Assembly (NCBI RefSeq): GCF_000963865.1
Contig: NZ_CP011071.1
Coordinates: 1,120,501 to 1,184,500 of the forward strand
Source: Flagellimonas lutaonensis
GTDB lineage: Bacteria > Bacteroidota > Bacteroidia > Flavobacteriales > Flavobacteriaceae
Direction: 5' to 3'
Length of the DNA: 64,000 nt
The notes under the pieces are model-generated. The model was given only the letters and a program-made list of their open reading frames with translations, ran no database searches and was not told where the DNA came from. Below, one piece after another: positions 1-9,509 of the stretch (its first letter is position 1; each line of letters opens with the position of its first letter). A program made the translations under genes and the position numbers.

Positions 1-1369
1 CGATTTGCCCATAGAGCGGATATACCTCTTTAAAGACAATCTCTTGAAATTCGGGTTGTTTGCCCTGTAGCTGATTGACCATAAAACGTTTGGCCTCTTC
101 TTGAAATTTCCAATATACCGAAGAATGCACAGTAGTGCATTCGTGCTGAATAATGGCATCTATCAAATTCTGCTCTTCTTCTATAGAGCGAAGCACCGCC
201 GATACAATAAAGGGCATTACATCGGCCAATTTATTGGCGTTGACACTGTTGAGCTCATTCACCTTTGAGGATACGATCTCGAGCACGCCCAACAATTGGC
301 CATCGTCTGCAATGGGTGCTAGAATAGCACTTTTAAGCCCTTGCTCCTTGAGGTTCTTGTAAGGTTGCATTCCTTTTGACTTCTCAAAAGATGCATCAAT
401 ATTCGGGATAGCGAAAAAAGCACTTTCATTCAAGAGTTTTCCATAACAATAGCTGCAAGATAGGATATCCTTTGCCCCTTGTTCTTCGCCCTTTAGAATA
501 AAGCTTTCAATGCCTTTTCCGTGAATTTTTAGAAATCGGTTGGCTCCTTGGTCGTACCCTGTAAACCCGACCTTTATGTTGTTAAGACTAAAAAGCGATC
601 TGAAGGTATCTTGAAAATTATCCATGAACACCCCACTGCCACGCTTGTTGCCCCCAATCAGTGTCGATTTGATCTCTGAAATGGAATGTTCTGCGGTAAC
701 ATCGAACATATTGCAGATCACGAAACCTTTTGAAATGAAGCTATTTGGCGGAATCTTCTCTTTCCACAGCTCTAGGTTGTCAAAGTTCGCCAGCAGTTCA
801 TCGAAATCTTTTTGGGTCAGTTCCTTGGCCTTGTCTGTAGGTTCCAACTCCATGAAATCGGCATTGTACAGAATTCGATAGTGGCGCATGACCCCTTCAG
901 CATCGGGAATATCAAAAAAGATGGGGCGCTTAAAATCTACTTTGTAACCGTAGTAGAAGGCTAAAATCACCGTGCACTGCATGATATAGTGCATATGTTC
1001 CGGTAGATTTCCTATCTGCAATTCATAATCATCCCCGGCCTCTTCAAGAATTTTCTGAAAACGCTTTGATGAGTTGAACACCAGATTGGCAAAGGGAATG
1101 GAGGCAGCCTTTATTTCGTTATGGGTCAAGACTGGCGAAAAGGTGTCGGCCAAGATTATCTTTATGACATCCTTTCGCTTCTCTAAAATACTGAGGTCGG
1201 TAAACCCTTCTCTGAGTTCTGGATATGGGGCCTGGGCTTCAAGCACATGTTTGGCCCTTTCGGCAAGAAACTTGTCCTTGCTTTTCAGTTGCTCATCATA
1301 ATGCTCCAACAATTTGTTGAAACTGACCAATTGAACCAAGGGAGCTTCTCCTTCGTAACACTTTTCCAT
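1..1369 (-). CDS. GAF-domain protein, 3' end beyond window
   Basis: The reverse strand is open without a stop from an ATG at 1369 to position 1 (about 456 codons), so only the N-terminal part is present. A segment near residues 370-410 (ending LLGVLEIVSSKVNELNS) resembles the last strands and helix of a GAF sensor domain, preceded by a cysteine-containing loop (SCSYCYG). No signal peptide or membrane segment is visible, so it should be cytoplasmic. Long GAF-containing proteins of this type occur in Flavobacteriaceae with no defined ligand. The start is 114 bp from a divergent phosphoesterase. The family call is moderate; the function is unknown. Confidence 0.6.
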   Translation of the reverse strand, partial: MEKCYEGEAPLVQLVSFNKLLEHYDEQLKSKDKFLAERAKHVLEAQAPYPELREGFTDLSILEKRKDVIKIILADTFSPVLTHNEIKAASIPFANLVFNSSKRFQKILEEAGDDYELQIGNLPEHMHYIMQCTVILAFYYGYKVDFKRPIFFDIPDAEGVMRHYRILYNADFMELEPTDKAKELTQKDFDELLANFDNLELWKEKIPPNSFISKGFVICNMFDVTAEHSISEIKSTLIGGNKRGSGVFMDNFQDTFRSLFSLNNIKVGFTGYDQGANRFLKIHGKGIESFILKGEEQGAKDILSCSYCYGKLLNESAFFAIPNIDASFEKSKGMQPYKNLKEQGLKSAILAPIADDGQLLGVLEIVSSKVNELNSVNANKLADVMPFIVSAVLRSIEEEQNLIDAIIQHECTTVHSSVYWKFQEEAKRFMVNQLQGKQPEFQEIVFKEVYPLYGQI

Positions 1370-1483
1370 ACCCTATTTGTCTCGGTTGAGCCTATAAAAT
1401 TACAAAATCTGGGGGCAAAGTTTTATTCAGTGATTTTTTACGGGTCTTGTGCTTTTTTTGGATATTTAAGGAAATAAACTTTC

Positions 1484-2386
1484 ATGTCTTCCAACTCACG
1501 ACTTAACCGTGCCTATGAAAAGGCCAAGGTCATCGCTTTTGACGATGAATCAAAATTTATTTTTTTCAGTGATTGCCACAGGGGAGACAACAGTTTTGCA
1601 GATGACTTTGCCAACAACCGTAACATCTATTTTCATGCCCTGAACCACTATTACAGGGAAGGGTTTCATTATTGCGAGCTGGGCGATGGCGATGAGCTAT
1701 GGGAGAACCTTCACTTTGAATCTATTTTTGAAGCCCATAAGAATGTCTTTCAACTTCTTCGGCAATTTCACCTAGAGAACCGCCTGCACATGGTGTGGGG
1801 AAACCATGATATGGTGTACCAAGACCCTAAATATGTTGAAAAACACCTTTATCACTACTTTGAACCCATAGAAGGAAAAGACAAAGAACTTTTTGAGAAT
1901 ATCCAATACCATGAGGCCCTGTTGTTGCAACATACCGAAACAGGTCAGGAAATTTTCTGTGCCCATGGCCACCAAGCCGATTGGTGGAACTATGTCTGTT
2001 GGCGCATCGGGCGTTTTTTGGTGCGAGTACTTTGGAAACCCCTTCAGGTATGGGGCATTGCCGATCCCACGAGTCCTGCAAAAAACTACAAAGAGCTCAT
2101 TCGCATTGAAAAGCGTATCAAACGCTGGATACTGAACCATAATCTAAAACTGACCATTGTCGGGCATACGCACAGACCGCGGTTTCCTGAGCCAGGCGAG
2201 ATTCCCTTTTTCAATGATGGCAGTTGTGTACACCCCCGAAGCATCACCGGCATCGAAATTGAAAACGGAAAAATTTCACTGATCAAATGGCATATTGCCA
2301 CCAAACCCGATGGCACCCTGCAAATAATCAGGGTTATGCTGGAAGGGCCTGAAAACCTATCAGATTACCAGAAAGCCAAGCGTTGA
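1484..2386 (+). CDS. Calcineurin-like metallophosphoesterase
   Basis: This 300-residue protein has the full set of binuclear metallophosphoesterase motifs: D30-x-H32 (SDCHRGD), GDxxD at 67-71 (GDGDE), GNHD at 106-109, HGH at 161-163 and GHTH at 227-230. It should therefore bind two metal ions and cleave a phosphoester or phosphoanhydride. It recalls LpxH-type UDP-diacylglucosamine hydrolases in layout, but the first motif is SDCHRG rather than SDLHL and the protein is longer than LpxH, so that activity is not assigned. There is no signal peptide. It is convergent with the next gene, with directly abutting stop codons. Confidence 0.85.
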   Translation: MSSNSRLNRAYEKAKVIAFDDESKFIFFSDCHRGDNSFADDFANNRNIYFHALNHYYREGFHYCELGDGDELWENLHFESIFEAHKNVFQLLRQFHLENRLHMVWGNHDMVYQDPKYVEKHLYHYFEPIEGKDKELFENIQYHEALLLQHTETGQEIFCAHGHQADWWNYVCWRIGRFLVRVLWKPLQVWGIADPTSPAKNYKELIRIEKRIKRWILNHNLKLTIVGHTHRPRFPEPGEIPFFNDGSCVHPRSITGIEIENGKISLIKWHIATKPDGTLQIIRVMLEGPENLSDYQKAKR

Positions 2387-3649
2387 TCACGCCCTTTTTG
2401 CCAAGGTCTTAACGGTATCGACAAACCTGTCGAGCTCTTCGGTGGTTGTGTACACATTGGGGGTTATGCGGCACCCGTGAACATTGGCATAGTCGATAGC
2501 CACAGTATAAATGCCAAACTCGTCGAACAAGGCCTTCGCCATATCTGACGGTTTCATGTTTACAATGCCCACATTTGCAATACCGCAACTGCGGTGCTCA
2601 TCTTCAGGCGTGTTTACCACAACATTTTCGACATCACGCAATTGGTCGCTCCAATAACGTTGTAGATAGCGCATTCTCTTTTCTTTACGTCCAAGTCCGA
2701 TCATTTCAAGATAATCAATGGCGTTGTCGATGGCCAGATCGGTATGCACGGGGTGGGTGCCCGTATGGTTCAGCCTCAAAATATCGTGGGGCTCTTTGTT
2801 GTGCTCTGCCAACAGCGGCCAAATATTCGGTATTTTATCTTTGGCCACGTACAAAATTCCGGCCCCCAACGGGGTACTCAACCACTTGTGCAAGCTGGAT
2901 CCATAGTAATCGCAGTTCAAGGAGGAGATGTCTACATGTATATGTCCTACGGTATGCGCGCCATCGACCATTACCTCTACGCCCTGTTCATGGGCCATAT
3001 CACAAATCTTTCGAATTGGGAGGATTTGCCCCGTAATGTTGATCATATGGCAGGCCATCAACAGCTTGGATTTTGGTGTAATTTGGGCCTTATAAAGTGA
3101 AACGATTTCCTCATCGGAAACGGGATGGTTCGGCACCGAAACCTTTTTGCAGATAATTCCATAGCGGTCTCGCATCAGAAAAAAGTGGTCACGCATGGCT
3201 CCATAATCCTGCAGGGCGAAAATGGCCTCGTCACCCTCTTTCCAGGGATAACCGCCAATGACCATATCAAGCGATTCCGTAGTGTTTCTGGTTATGATCA
3301 ATTCATCAGCTGCGCACCCGACCAATTTTGCCAACCGTCCACCTATCCTGTTCTTATTGTCCCACTGTACCGTACGCATATAGTACGAGCCTTCATAGTT
3401 CACCTTCTTGACATGTTCTATGAATTTGTTCAGCGTAGGAATCGGAACAAAATTGTAATACCCATTCTCTAGATTGATGTATTCGGGTTTCAGGGCATAA
3501 TCTTTTCTGATCCGTTGCCAGAAACCTTCGTCATCGTCTATAGGGTACGGGATATCTTCCACAGATGATTGTGCCATGGCGTCCCACGACAAAAAGGGCG
3601 ATATGGCCGCCGCTTGGCCCAAACGTTTCAAAAAATCCCTTTTGTGCAT
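2387..3649 (-). CDS. Exported class V aminotransferase-fold PLP enzyme
   Basis: A 420-residue fold-type I PLP enzyme of the class V aminotransferase / cysteine desulfurase / isopenicillin N epimerase-like group. The Schiff-base lysine is probably K255 in SSLHKW, with the cofactor-contacting Asp in VDGAH near 229-232. The N-terminus (KRDFLKRLG followed by a hydrophobic stretch and AMA-Q) looks like a twin-arginine signal with KR instead of RR, which would fit export of a folded PLP protein. The substrate cannot be read from sequence. ATG at 3649 is the only sensible start because it carries the signal. It is divergent from the AraC regulator, 53 bp away. Confidence 0.8.
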   Translation of the reverse strand: MHKRDFLKRLGQAAAISPFLSWDAMAQSSVEDIPYPIDDDEGFWQRIRKDYALKPEYINLENGYYNFVPIPTLNKFIEHVKKVNYEGSYYMRTVQWDNKNRIGGRLAKLVGCAADELIITRNTTESLDMVIGGYPWKEGDEAIFALQDYGAMRDHFFLMRDRYGIICKKVSVPNHPVSDEEIVSLYKAQITPKSKLLMACHMINITGQILPIRKICDMAHEQGVEVMVDGAHTVGHIHVDISSLNCDYYGSSLHKWLSTPLGAGILYVAKDKIPNIWPLLAEHNKEPHDILRLNHTGTHPVHTDLAIDNAIDYLEMIGLGRKEKRMRYLQRYWSDQLRDVENVVVNTPEDEHRSCGIANVGIVNMKPSDMAKALFDEFGIYTVAIDYANVHGCRITPNVYTTTEELDRFVDTVKTLAKRA

Positions 3650-3702
3650 CCCTCAAAATTTAGTGTTTCCATCCATTGAAAGATAGTCAAAAGAGCACTA
3701 AA

Positions 3703-4911
3703 ATGCTTAATTTTCGGTACATGAATATCAGTGCGACCTTTGTTTTGAAAGAACTGCAATCCATAGTACAACAAATACCCGTTGACCATAATTTCTTCTC
3801 GCACGTCATCCTTTTAGGTGTGGTTCAAGGGCTGTTCTTGAGTGGCATGACATTATTGCGATTTCACAAAAATACCGCCCTTAATTTCTTGGGATGGTCA
3901 CTTTTATGCCAGTCTTTGGTTTTTTTTGACGTCTACCTGTGCTATACCGGGCTCATGAAATATGCACTGCATTTCAACGACTCAACGGAGCCCCTTGTAT
4001 TGTTGATTGCCCCCACTTTTTATCTGTTCGTGCATATATTGATCAAACGCGAGCCTTTTAACTTAAAAAAACATTGGTGGCATTTTGTACTTCCACTGTT
4101 TTACATCATAACTCAGATTCCCTATTACAATGCACCCTTGGCAGTAAAACTGAATGCCTACCTCGGGGCCTATCACTCAGAAATTGAATATGTTCCGGTA
4201 CCTGAATCGTTCGACTATTCCTATCATTGGATAAAAAACCATTTTGACCAATTGGTGCTCGCAAGCCTCTTTTTCTACTCGATTCTGGCACTGCGATTGG
4301 TCTGGCAAGAGTTTAAAAGGAGGAAGGTAGTTCCCCACATGGCCAAGGTAAAAAAGTATCTGTTCAGCAGAAATTCGGCATTAATATCATTGCTGTTCTT
4401 TATTTGCTTGTTTTTTGTTTTCTATTCGTATGATGATGATAGCGGCGACCACCTATTGGGCATATTGTTCACAATCATCATTTTTGTCACATCAGCGGCA
4501 ATTACACTAGAGTCGAGGGTTTTTGAAAAATCATGGGCGGCAGACAAATACGAGACCTATACTTCTAGCCACTTATCCATTTCAGATATTGAAGAATACA
4601 TCGCCAAGGAAAAGTACCATTTGGAACAAGATGCTTCGTTAAAGGGCCTTGCCAAAGAATTAAATGTTAGCCCCAATCTGGTGTCAAAGGTAATCAATGC
4701 AAATACTGACAGTAATTTTAATGACTATTTGAACAAGAAACGAATTGAGGAGGCCAAAGAAAAGTTCAAGAGCGGAGATTATCGACACCTTACCATCGAA
4801 GCTGTCGGTTCTTCGGTAGGTTTTCGTTCAAAATCAGCATTTTATACCGCTTTTAAAAAACATACCGGTCTTTCCCCGGCAGGTTATATAAAGGCCAAAA
4901 CTTCTCCATAA
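3703..4911 (+). CDS. Membrane-anchored AraC-family regulator
   Basis: The N-terminal half (to about residue 275) contains roughly seven hydrophobic helices; the C-terminal 110 residues are an AraC-type double helix-turn-helix (EEYIAKEKYHLEQDASL..., then a second helix ending GFRSKSAFYTAFKKHTG). This 7TM-plus-AraC architecture is common in Bacteroidota and suggests a membrane-bound sensor that binds DNA directly. The reading frame opens upstream at a TTG (3676), but ATG 3703 or ATG 3721 are more likely; 3703 is used. An acyltransferase follows 81 bp downstream on the same strand and is the obvious candidate target. Ligand unknown. Confidence 0.85.
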   Translation: MLNFRYMNISATFVLKELQSIVQQIPVDHNFFSHVILLGVVQGLFLSGMTLLRFHKNTALNFLGWSLLCQSLVFFDVYLCYTGLMKYALHFNDSTEPLVLLIAPTFYLFVHILIKREPFNLKKHWWHFVLPLFYIITQIPYYNAPLAVKLNAYLGAYHSEIEYVPVPESFDYSYHWIKNHFDQLVLASLFFYSILALRLVWQEFKRRKVVPHMAKVKKYLFSRNSALISLLFFICLFFVFYSYDDDSGDHLLGILFTIIIFVTSAAITLESRVFEKSWAADKYETYTSSHLSISDIEEYIAKEKYHLEQDASLKGLAKELNVSPNLVSKVINANTDSNFNDYLNKKRIEEAKEKFKSGDYRHLTIEAVGSSVGFRSKSAFYTAFKKHTGLSPAGYIKAKTSP

Positions 4912-4992
4912 TTACAATTCTGAACTTCTTGGGGTCTAAATAATACGTCCCTTGAAGAAAAAGATTCCACCTTTGACACAAACATCAAAGTC

Positions 4993-6171
4993 ATGGAGAA
5001 AAAAATACGTCGGTACGATTTGGATTGGTTGCGGGTCATCGTCTTTGGCCTACTTATTTTCTATCACGTAGGCATGTTTTTTGTGCCCTGGGGATGGCAT
5101 ATCAAGAACAATGTCATTTACGAATGGCTCCGTTGGCCAATGCTCTTTCTGAACCAATGGCGCTTGCCCATTCTTTTTGTGATTTCTGGTATGGGCACCT
5201 ACTATGCATTATCGCACCGAAACTTACGACAGTTTAGTTGGGAGCGTGCAAAACGTTTGGGCATTCCCTTGTTTGTGGGCATGCTCTTGATTGTGCCTCC
5301 CCAAGTCTATATTGAGCGTTTGGCACATGGGCAGTTTCAAGGCTCATATCTGGATTATTTGACCACCGTTGCTTTTAATGGTGTGTACCCTGAAGGAAAC
5401 ATAAGTTGGCACCACCTTTGGTTTTTGCCCTATTTGTTGCTTTTCTCTTTGGTTTTGGGGCCTCTCTTCATATATCTAAGGAGAAATACTACCCGCTTGG
5501 GGGCATGGGTGAAAAAGATGCTGCAAAAACCGTTTGGTGCTTACGTTTTTGTACTGCCCCTGTTTCTTGTCGAGGCCTTTGTAGAGCCCTTTTTTCCCGT
5601 GACCCATGCCTTGATCGGTGATTGGTTCACCATCAGTTTCAACATTTTATTCTTTTTCTATGGCTTTCTGTTGGTCTCCGCCGGAAAAATATTTTGGGAA
5701 ACGCTTCCCAAGATAAAAAACAGGGCGTTGGCCATTGGCATGGTGGCCTTCTCGGCACTTCTTATCATTTGGCTATTTTTTGAAGACAGTATCGTCGTTC
5801 ATTTTACCGAAGCCTTTATAAAAGTTGTCAATATCTGGTCATGGATTTTGGTGCTCTTTGCTTATTCGGCGAAATATTTGAACAGGCCCAGCAAAAGGCT
5901 GTCATACGCTAATCGTTCCGTATATCCGTTTTACATTTTGCACCAGACCGTGACCATCGTGATTGCTTATTTTTTGATGGATTTGGAATGGGGACTGTTT
6001 CCTAAAGCAATTTTATTGATTGTTGGAACGTTCGGAATCAGTTGGCTGATCTACGATTTCATCATTCTCAGGATTCGATTATTGCACCCTCTCTTCGGGC
6101 TAAAAGGGGAAAAAACCAGCAAAAGGACCATTCATCGATTTAAAAACATATTTAACAGCCTTTTACCATAG
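4993..6171 (+). CDS. Acyltransferase 3 family membrane protein (OpgC-like)
   Basis: A 392-residue polytopic protein starting RRYDLDWLRVIVFGLLIFYH, the helix 1 signature of the acyltransferase 3 family, where the RxxxLDxLR and helix H residues act in acyl transfer. About ten membrane helices are visible. Of the family branches it resembles OpgC/MdoC-type glucan succinyl or acyl transferases most, but the acceptor is not readable and could be a surface glycan or lipid. The gene follows the membrane AraC regulator. A short inverted repeat (CTTTGA at 4971, TCAAAG at 4985) lies just before the start codon and could be a regulatory site. Confidence 0.82.
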   Translation: MEKKIRRYDLDWLRVIVFGLLIFYHVGMFFVPWGWHIKNNVIYEWLRWPMLFLNQWRLPILFVISGMGTYYALSHRNLRQFSWERAKRLGIPLFVGMLLIVPPQVYIERLAHGQFQGSYLDYLTTVAFNGVYPEGNISWHHLWFLPYLLLFSLVLGPLFIYLRRNTTRLGAWVKKMLQKPFGAYVFVLPLFLVEAFVEPFFPVTHALIGDWFTISFNILFFFYGFLLVSAGKIFWETLPKIKNRALAIGMVAFSALLIIWLFFEDSIVVHFTEAFIKVVNIWSWILVLFAYSAKYLNRPSKRLSYANRSVYPFYILHQTVTIVIAYFLMDLEWGLFPKAILLIVGTFGISWLIYDFIILRIRLLHPLFGLKGEKTSKRTIHRFKNIFNSLLP

Positions 6172-6223
6172 CACTGGCAAGGTATTTGTTACTTTTAATG
6201 AAGCAAAACGACCAAAGTTTAAG

Positions 6224-6862
6224 GTGAAAGCATCCATTTTTATAATAGCATTGGTATTGGTGGCCCAAGTTGGGTTTGCCCAAGGCGATATCCCCACCAC
6301 CAAGCCTTTAAAGATTGGTGAAAAGAACAATCTTGATGTTAAGCCCAGCAACCAAGGCACTGTGCTTCGCATGCCCTCTGTTATTGACGAAAGCCTTATC
6401 TCAAAAGACAACACGCCCAATATAAAAATGCTACCCGACAAAGAATTGGTACAAGCTGGGCATGATCTGGTTATAGATCCAAAAGTGGTCGAGAAAGAAA
6501 AAAAGGGTTCAAACCAATTTTTTGGTGATATGTACCTGGGTGATGTCAAGACCAAGGCCAAATTCGTAGGGGTTGTCTGTCGTGACCATGAATATGTTGA
6601 TGGCGACCGGGTGCGTATTTATTTGAACGGTGAAATCATAGAGCACAATGTGCTGCTGTCGGGAACCTTTAAAGGGGTAAATGTAGATTTGGTCGAAGGT
6701 TTCAACCGCTTGGACTTCGAGGCGCTGAACCAAGGCACCTCAGGCCCCAATACTGCACAGATCATGGTGGCCGATGAAGAGGGCAACATCATCCACAACA
6801 ATCTTTGGAATCTTTCCACGGGATCAAAGGCAAGTCTTATCGTTGTCAAAGAAACTGAGTAA
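6224..6862 (+). CDS. Secreted protein of unknown function
   Basis: A 212-residue protein with a clear signal peptide (hydrophobic stretch 5-17, likely cut after VGFAQ). The start is GTG at 6224; no in-frame ATG precedes the signal peptide, and the ATG at 6198 is in another frame and hits a stop. The mature region has an extended N-terminal part, then a beta-rich C-terminal half with the repeated theme DGDRVRIYLNGEII and FNRLDFEALNQGTSGPNTA, reminiscent of small beta-sandwich proteins that resemble lectins or adhesins. No catalytic motif is visible. It lies between an acyltransferase gene on the same strand and a convergent acylase gene. Confidence 0.7.
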   Translation: MKASIFIIALVLVAQVGFAQGDIPTTKPLKIGEKNNLDVKPSNQGTVLRMPSVIDESLISKDNTPNIKMLPDKELVQAGHDLVIDPKVVEKEKKGSNQFFGDMYLGDVKTKAKFVGVVCRDHEYVDGDRVRIYLNGEIIEHNVLLSGTFKGVNVDLVEGFNRLDFEALNQGTSGPNTAQIMVADEEGNIIHNNLWNLSTGSKASLIVVKETE

Positions 6863-6936
6863 TCTTAAAGTTCAAGCCCAAGAAGTTTCAAATACAAATT
6901 CAATTATCAACAAGAATAACTCAGCGTTCAGCAAAT

Positions 6937-9132
6937 TTATTTCCGTTCCCCTGGATGATATGTCTCCTGCGCTCGTTTTAGTACATCATCTTTGTAATAC
7001 GCGGCATCTTTCCATTTGATGTCAGCATACATTTGTGCTTGGTCGTCAAAATGGGGTGATTCAGGGTCGCCACTCTGCCCACCGGCCAAAATGGTCTTGG
7101 CCTTGACTTTGTCACCAAACTCTACCACGGCCACAAAACTGTTGCCCCGTGTACCGTAAATCTTTTTGGTGTTGTTGTGGTAACGGGCCCCATAGGCCGC
7201 CAAAGCTCCCCAACGCCCACTGGCAAAACCAATAGGGATACTGGGTTTCGAATCGTCAAATTCCTGCCTAATATCGCCCGTCAACCTTTGATAGCGGTTT
7301 ACCTCGCCCCATGGCATCTGCCAAGTGCCGAAATCCGCCACCAATTTGTCAACTACCAATTCAAAAAGTTCCAACATGTTCTCATCTGTAATATAAAATT
7401 CGACGTTTTCAAGTAGTTCCATCTGTGATGGTGCTTCTTTCATATTATCCGAAAATCCCGTTTCCAAACATTTTAACCCGTAAAAATGTGCCAAGGTCAT
7501 GGCCACGGAATTCTCAGAAGTTCTATAATCCCAATTCTCCAATTCATCGATAGCACCTTGTAGTTTAGGGTTTCTATCGTGATGGACATAATAAGATTTA
7601 ACCAGTTTTGGAATCAACACCTCGAATGCAGGCAAATAGGGGTCATGTGCCAATGTAATAAGACTATCGAGCGCGTAACCACTTCTATTTTTCAACAACT
7701 TAATGGCATGAACCCCCCTAAAATTCTCTTGATCGCGAGACATATATTTGGGGTAATCGCCCCGCTTCGGGCTGTACTCCAAGGCAGCAGTGTACGGCGT
7801 TGAATTACAGTTTTGCACCCACCCATTTGGCGGGTTTTTGATGAGTATGCTCTCATCGACCGTGTGAAGCCCCTGCCAATCGGTGTTTGGGTTGCTGCCG
7901 TCAACAGGCTGCGTATAATCGAAGATGGTGTCGCGCTTTGGAATGAAGTTTCCATGAAAATAGACAATGTTGCCATCGGCATCGGCATAGACGGTATTGT
8001 TCGAAGAGTTGGTACGAATATCCATCATCTTTCGAAAGCCCTCATAGCCATCTTGTTTGGTTCTGATATACGATTGCTCCAACGCCTTGACAGGCTCCCA
8101 CATCATGGCAGAGGCCGTCCATCGGCCATCGACCGCATGGGTAATGGGCCCATGGTGCGTACGGTACAGGGGGAAGGTCTTTTCTTTTATGCCTTCATCG
8201 GTTTTATACTTTAAGGTCACTTCAGATTTTTCGACGGGTCGCAATTCCTCGCCATATACATAAAACAGTTCGCCATCTTGCTTCACGATAGTTTCCATAA
8301 ATTCATCCATCACATCGGTGTAGGTCGAGGTGTGCATCCAACCCGTTTTTTCGTTGAAGCCCTGGTACACAAAAAACTGCCCCCAGGTAACCGCTCCGTA
8401 GGCGTTCAACCCTTCCTCAGACACCACATGCACTTCTCCCCTGAAATAAAAAGAAGTATGCGGATTGATCAATAGCATGGCGTTGCCCGATTGGGTCAGC
8501 TCACCCGAAATGGCAATTCCGTTCGAGCCTTGGGGTTCAGTCATTTCAGCTTTCTTCTTGAGCTTCAATTCTTCCATTTCGGGAATTTCCATATCACTTT
8601 CGTAAAACGCCTCGATCTTTCGGGTAGAAATGCGCTCGATATCGCCCCCGATGCTCCCCTCGCTGAAATAAAAGGGCATCCACGGCTCAAAACGGGTCAA
8701 GAGTTTTGGCTTCACCTCAGGATGTGTGTACAGATAATAATTGATGCCATCGGCAAAGGCATCGCAGAGTTTTTGCAGCCACTCAGGACTGTTTTCGTAA
8801 TTCTCCTTGGCTTCCTCCTCCGTCATAAAAAGATTGGCGCGCAGGTCACTATAAAGCGCCGTTTCACCCTCGACTTCGGCCAAACGCCCGGTGGCCCAGA
8901 TATAGTTCTGCTCCACTCGATTGAAATCGTCTTCGCATTGGGCATATAAAAGTCCGAATACGGCATCGGCATCGGTCTTTCCGTAAATGTGCGGCACCCC
9001 AAAATCATCGCGTACAATGGTTACGTTCTCGGCCTGCTCCTGCCATTTTTCGACTTCGGATATAGGTTGGTTTTTTTTGCAGGCACTTAAAAAAAGAATA
9101 AATGCTAAAAGAAGAAAAGTGATACGATTCAT
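6937..9132 (-). CDS. Penicillin/AHL acylase family (S45) lipoprotein
   Basis: A 731-residue Ntn-hydrolase of peptidase family S45. A lipoprotein signal (LSAC, Cys18) places it at the membrane. A short alpha region is followed by the autoprocessing site QGSNGIAISG, so Ser203 should become the N-terminal nucleophile of the beta subunit; a second conserved block (GEVHVVSEEGLNAYGAVTWG) fits the oxyanion region. Members split amide bonds in penicillins, N-acyl-homoserine lactones or other acylamides; the substrate cannot be decided here. The length is normal for the AHL acylase branch. Convergent with the secreted protein upstream on the map; 43 bp from the ferredoxin stop. Confidence 0.88.
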   Translation of the reverse strand: MNRITFLLLAFILFLSACKKNQPISEVEKWQEQAENVTIVRDDFGVPHIYGKTDADAVFGLLYAQCEDDFNRVEQNYIWATGRLAEVEGETALYSDLRANLFMTEEEAKENYENSPEWLQKLCDAFADGINYYLYTHPEVKPKLLTRFEPWMPFYFSEGSIGGDIERISTRKIEAFYESDMEIPEMEELKLKKKAEMTEPQGSNGIAISGELTQSGNAMLLINPHTSFYFRGEVHVVSEEGLNAYGAVTWGQFFVYQGFNEKTGWMHTSTYTDVMDEFMETIVKQDGELFYVYGEELRPVEKSEVTLKYKTDEGIKEKTFPLYRTHHGPITHAVDGRWTASAMMWEPVKALEQSYIRTKQDGYEGFRKMMDIRTNSSNNTVYADADGNIVYFHGNFIPKRDTIFDYTQPVDGSNPNTDWQGLHTVDESILIKNPPNGWVQNCNSTPYTAALEYSPKRGDYPKYMSRDQENFRGVHAIKLLKNRSGYALDSLITLAHDPYLPAFEVLIPKLVKSYYVHHDRNPKLQGAIDELENWDYRTSENSVAMTLAHFYGLKCLETGFSDNMKEAPSQMELLENVEFYITDENMLELFELVVDKLVADFGTWQMPWGEVNRYQRLTGDIRQEFDDSKPSIPIGFASGRWGALAAYGARYHNNTKKIYGTRGNSFVAVVEFGDKVKAKTILAGGQSGDPESPHFDDQAQMYADIKWKDAAYYKDDVLKRAQETYHPGERK

Positions 9133-9175
9133 GGATTGGTTATTTCAGTCCATGAAAATACACAAATTGTAACAT

Positions 9176-9508
9176 TTAGGGCTCCTCAGGAGCCAATTCG
9201 ATCTCAAGCCCGTCCAACTCTTCGGTTATATGTATTTGACAGCCCAGACGACTATTCTCTTTCACGAAAAAGGCCTCTGAGAGCATGGCCTCTTCATCAT
9301 CTGATTTTTCAGGCAGTTCATGATCAGATTGCACATAACACTGGCAAGAAGCGCACATGGCCATGCCACCGCAAATGCCAATGGTACCCTCAGGGGCCAG
9401 TTCATAAGAGCGAACGACTTCCATCAGGTTCATGTTCATGTCGGTAGGGGCATCGACTTCGTGCAGTACCCCTTCGCGGTCGGTTATTTTTATTTTAATA
9501 TCTGACAT
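9176..9508 (-). CDS. Adrenodoxin-type 2Fe-2S ferredoxin
   Basis: A 110-residue ferredoxin with cluster ligands Cys46, Cys52, Cys55 (CGGMAMCASC) and Cys90 (RLGCQI), the C-x5-C-x2-C...C spacing of the adrenodoxin / Isc-Fdx class rather than plant-type ferredoxins. The ATG at 9508 is used; an upstream in-frame TTG would overlap the preceding gene. Only one base separates it from the stop of the ferredoxin reductase gene, so the two are surely co-transcribed and likely redox partners, feeding electrons to Fe-S assembly or a hydroxylase. Confidence 0.93.
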   Translation of the reverse strand: MSDIKIKITDREGVLHEVDAPTDMNMNLMEVVRSYELAPEGTIGICGGMAMCASCQCYVQSDHELPEKSDDEEAMLSEAFFVKENSRLGCQIHITEELDGLEIELAPEEP

Positions 9509-9509
9509 T

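Noticed and set aside
3676-3702. Upstream TTG start of the AraC gene
   Set aside because: ATG codons at 3703 and 3721 are more natural, and the added residues carry no signal.
6198-6227. ATG at 6198 as start of the secreted protein
   Set aside because: It is in a different frame and meets a stop after nine codons; the signal peptide begins at GTG 6224.
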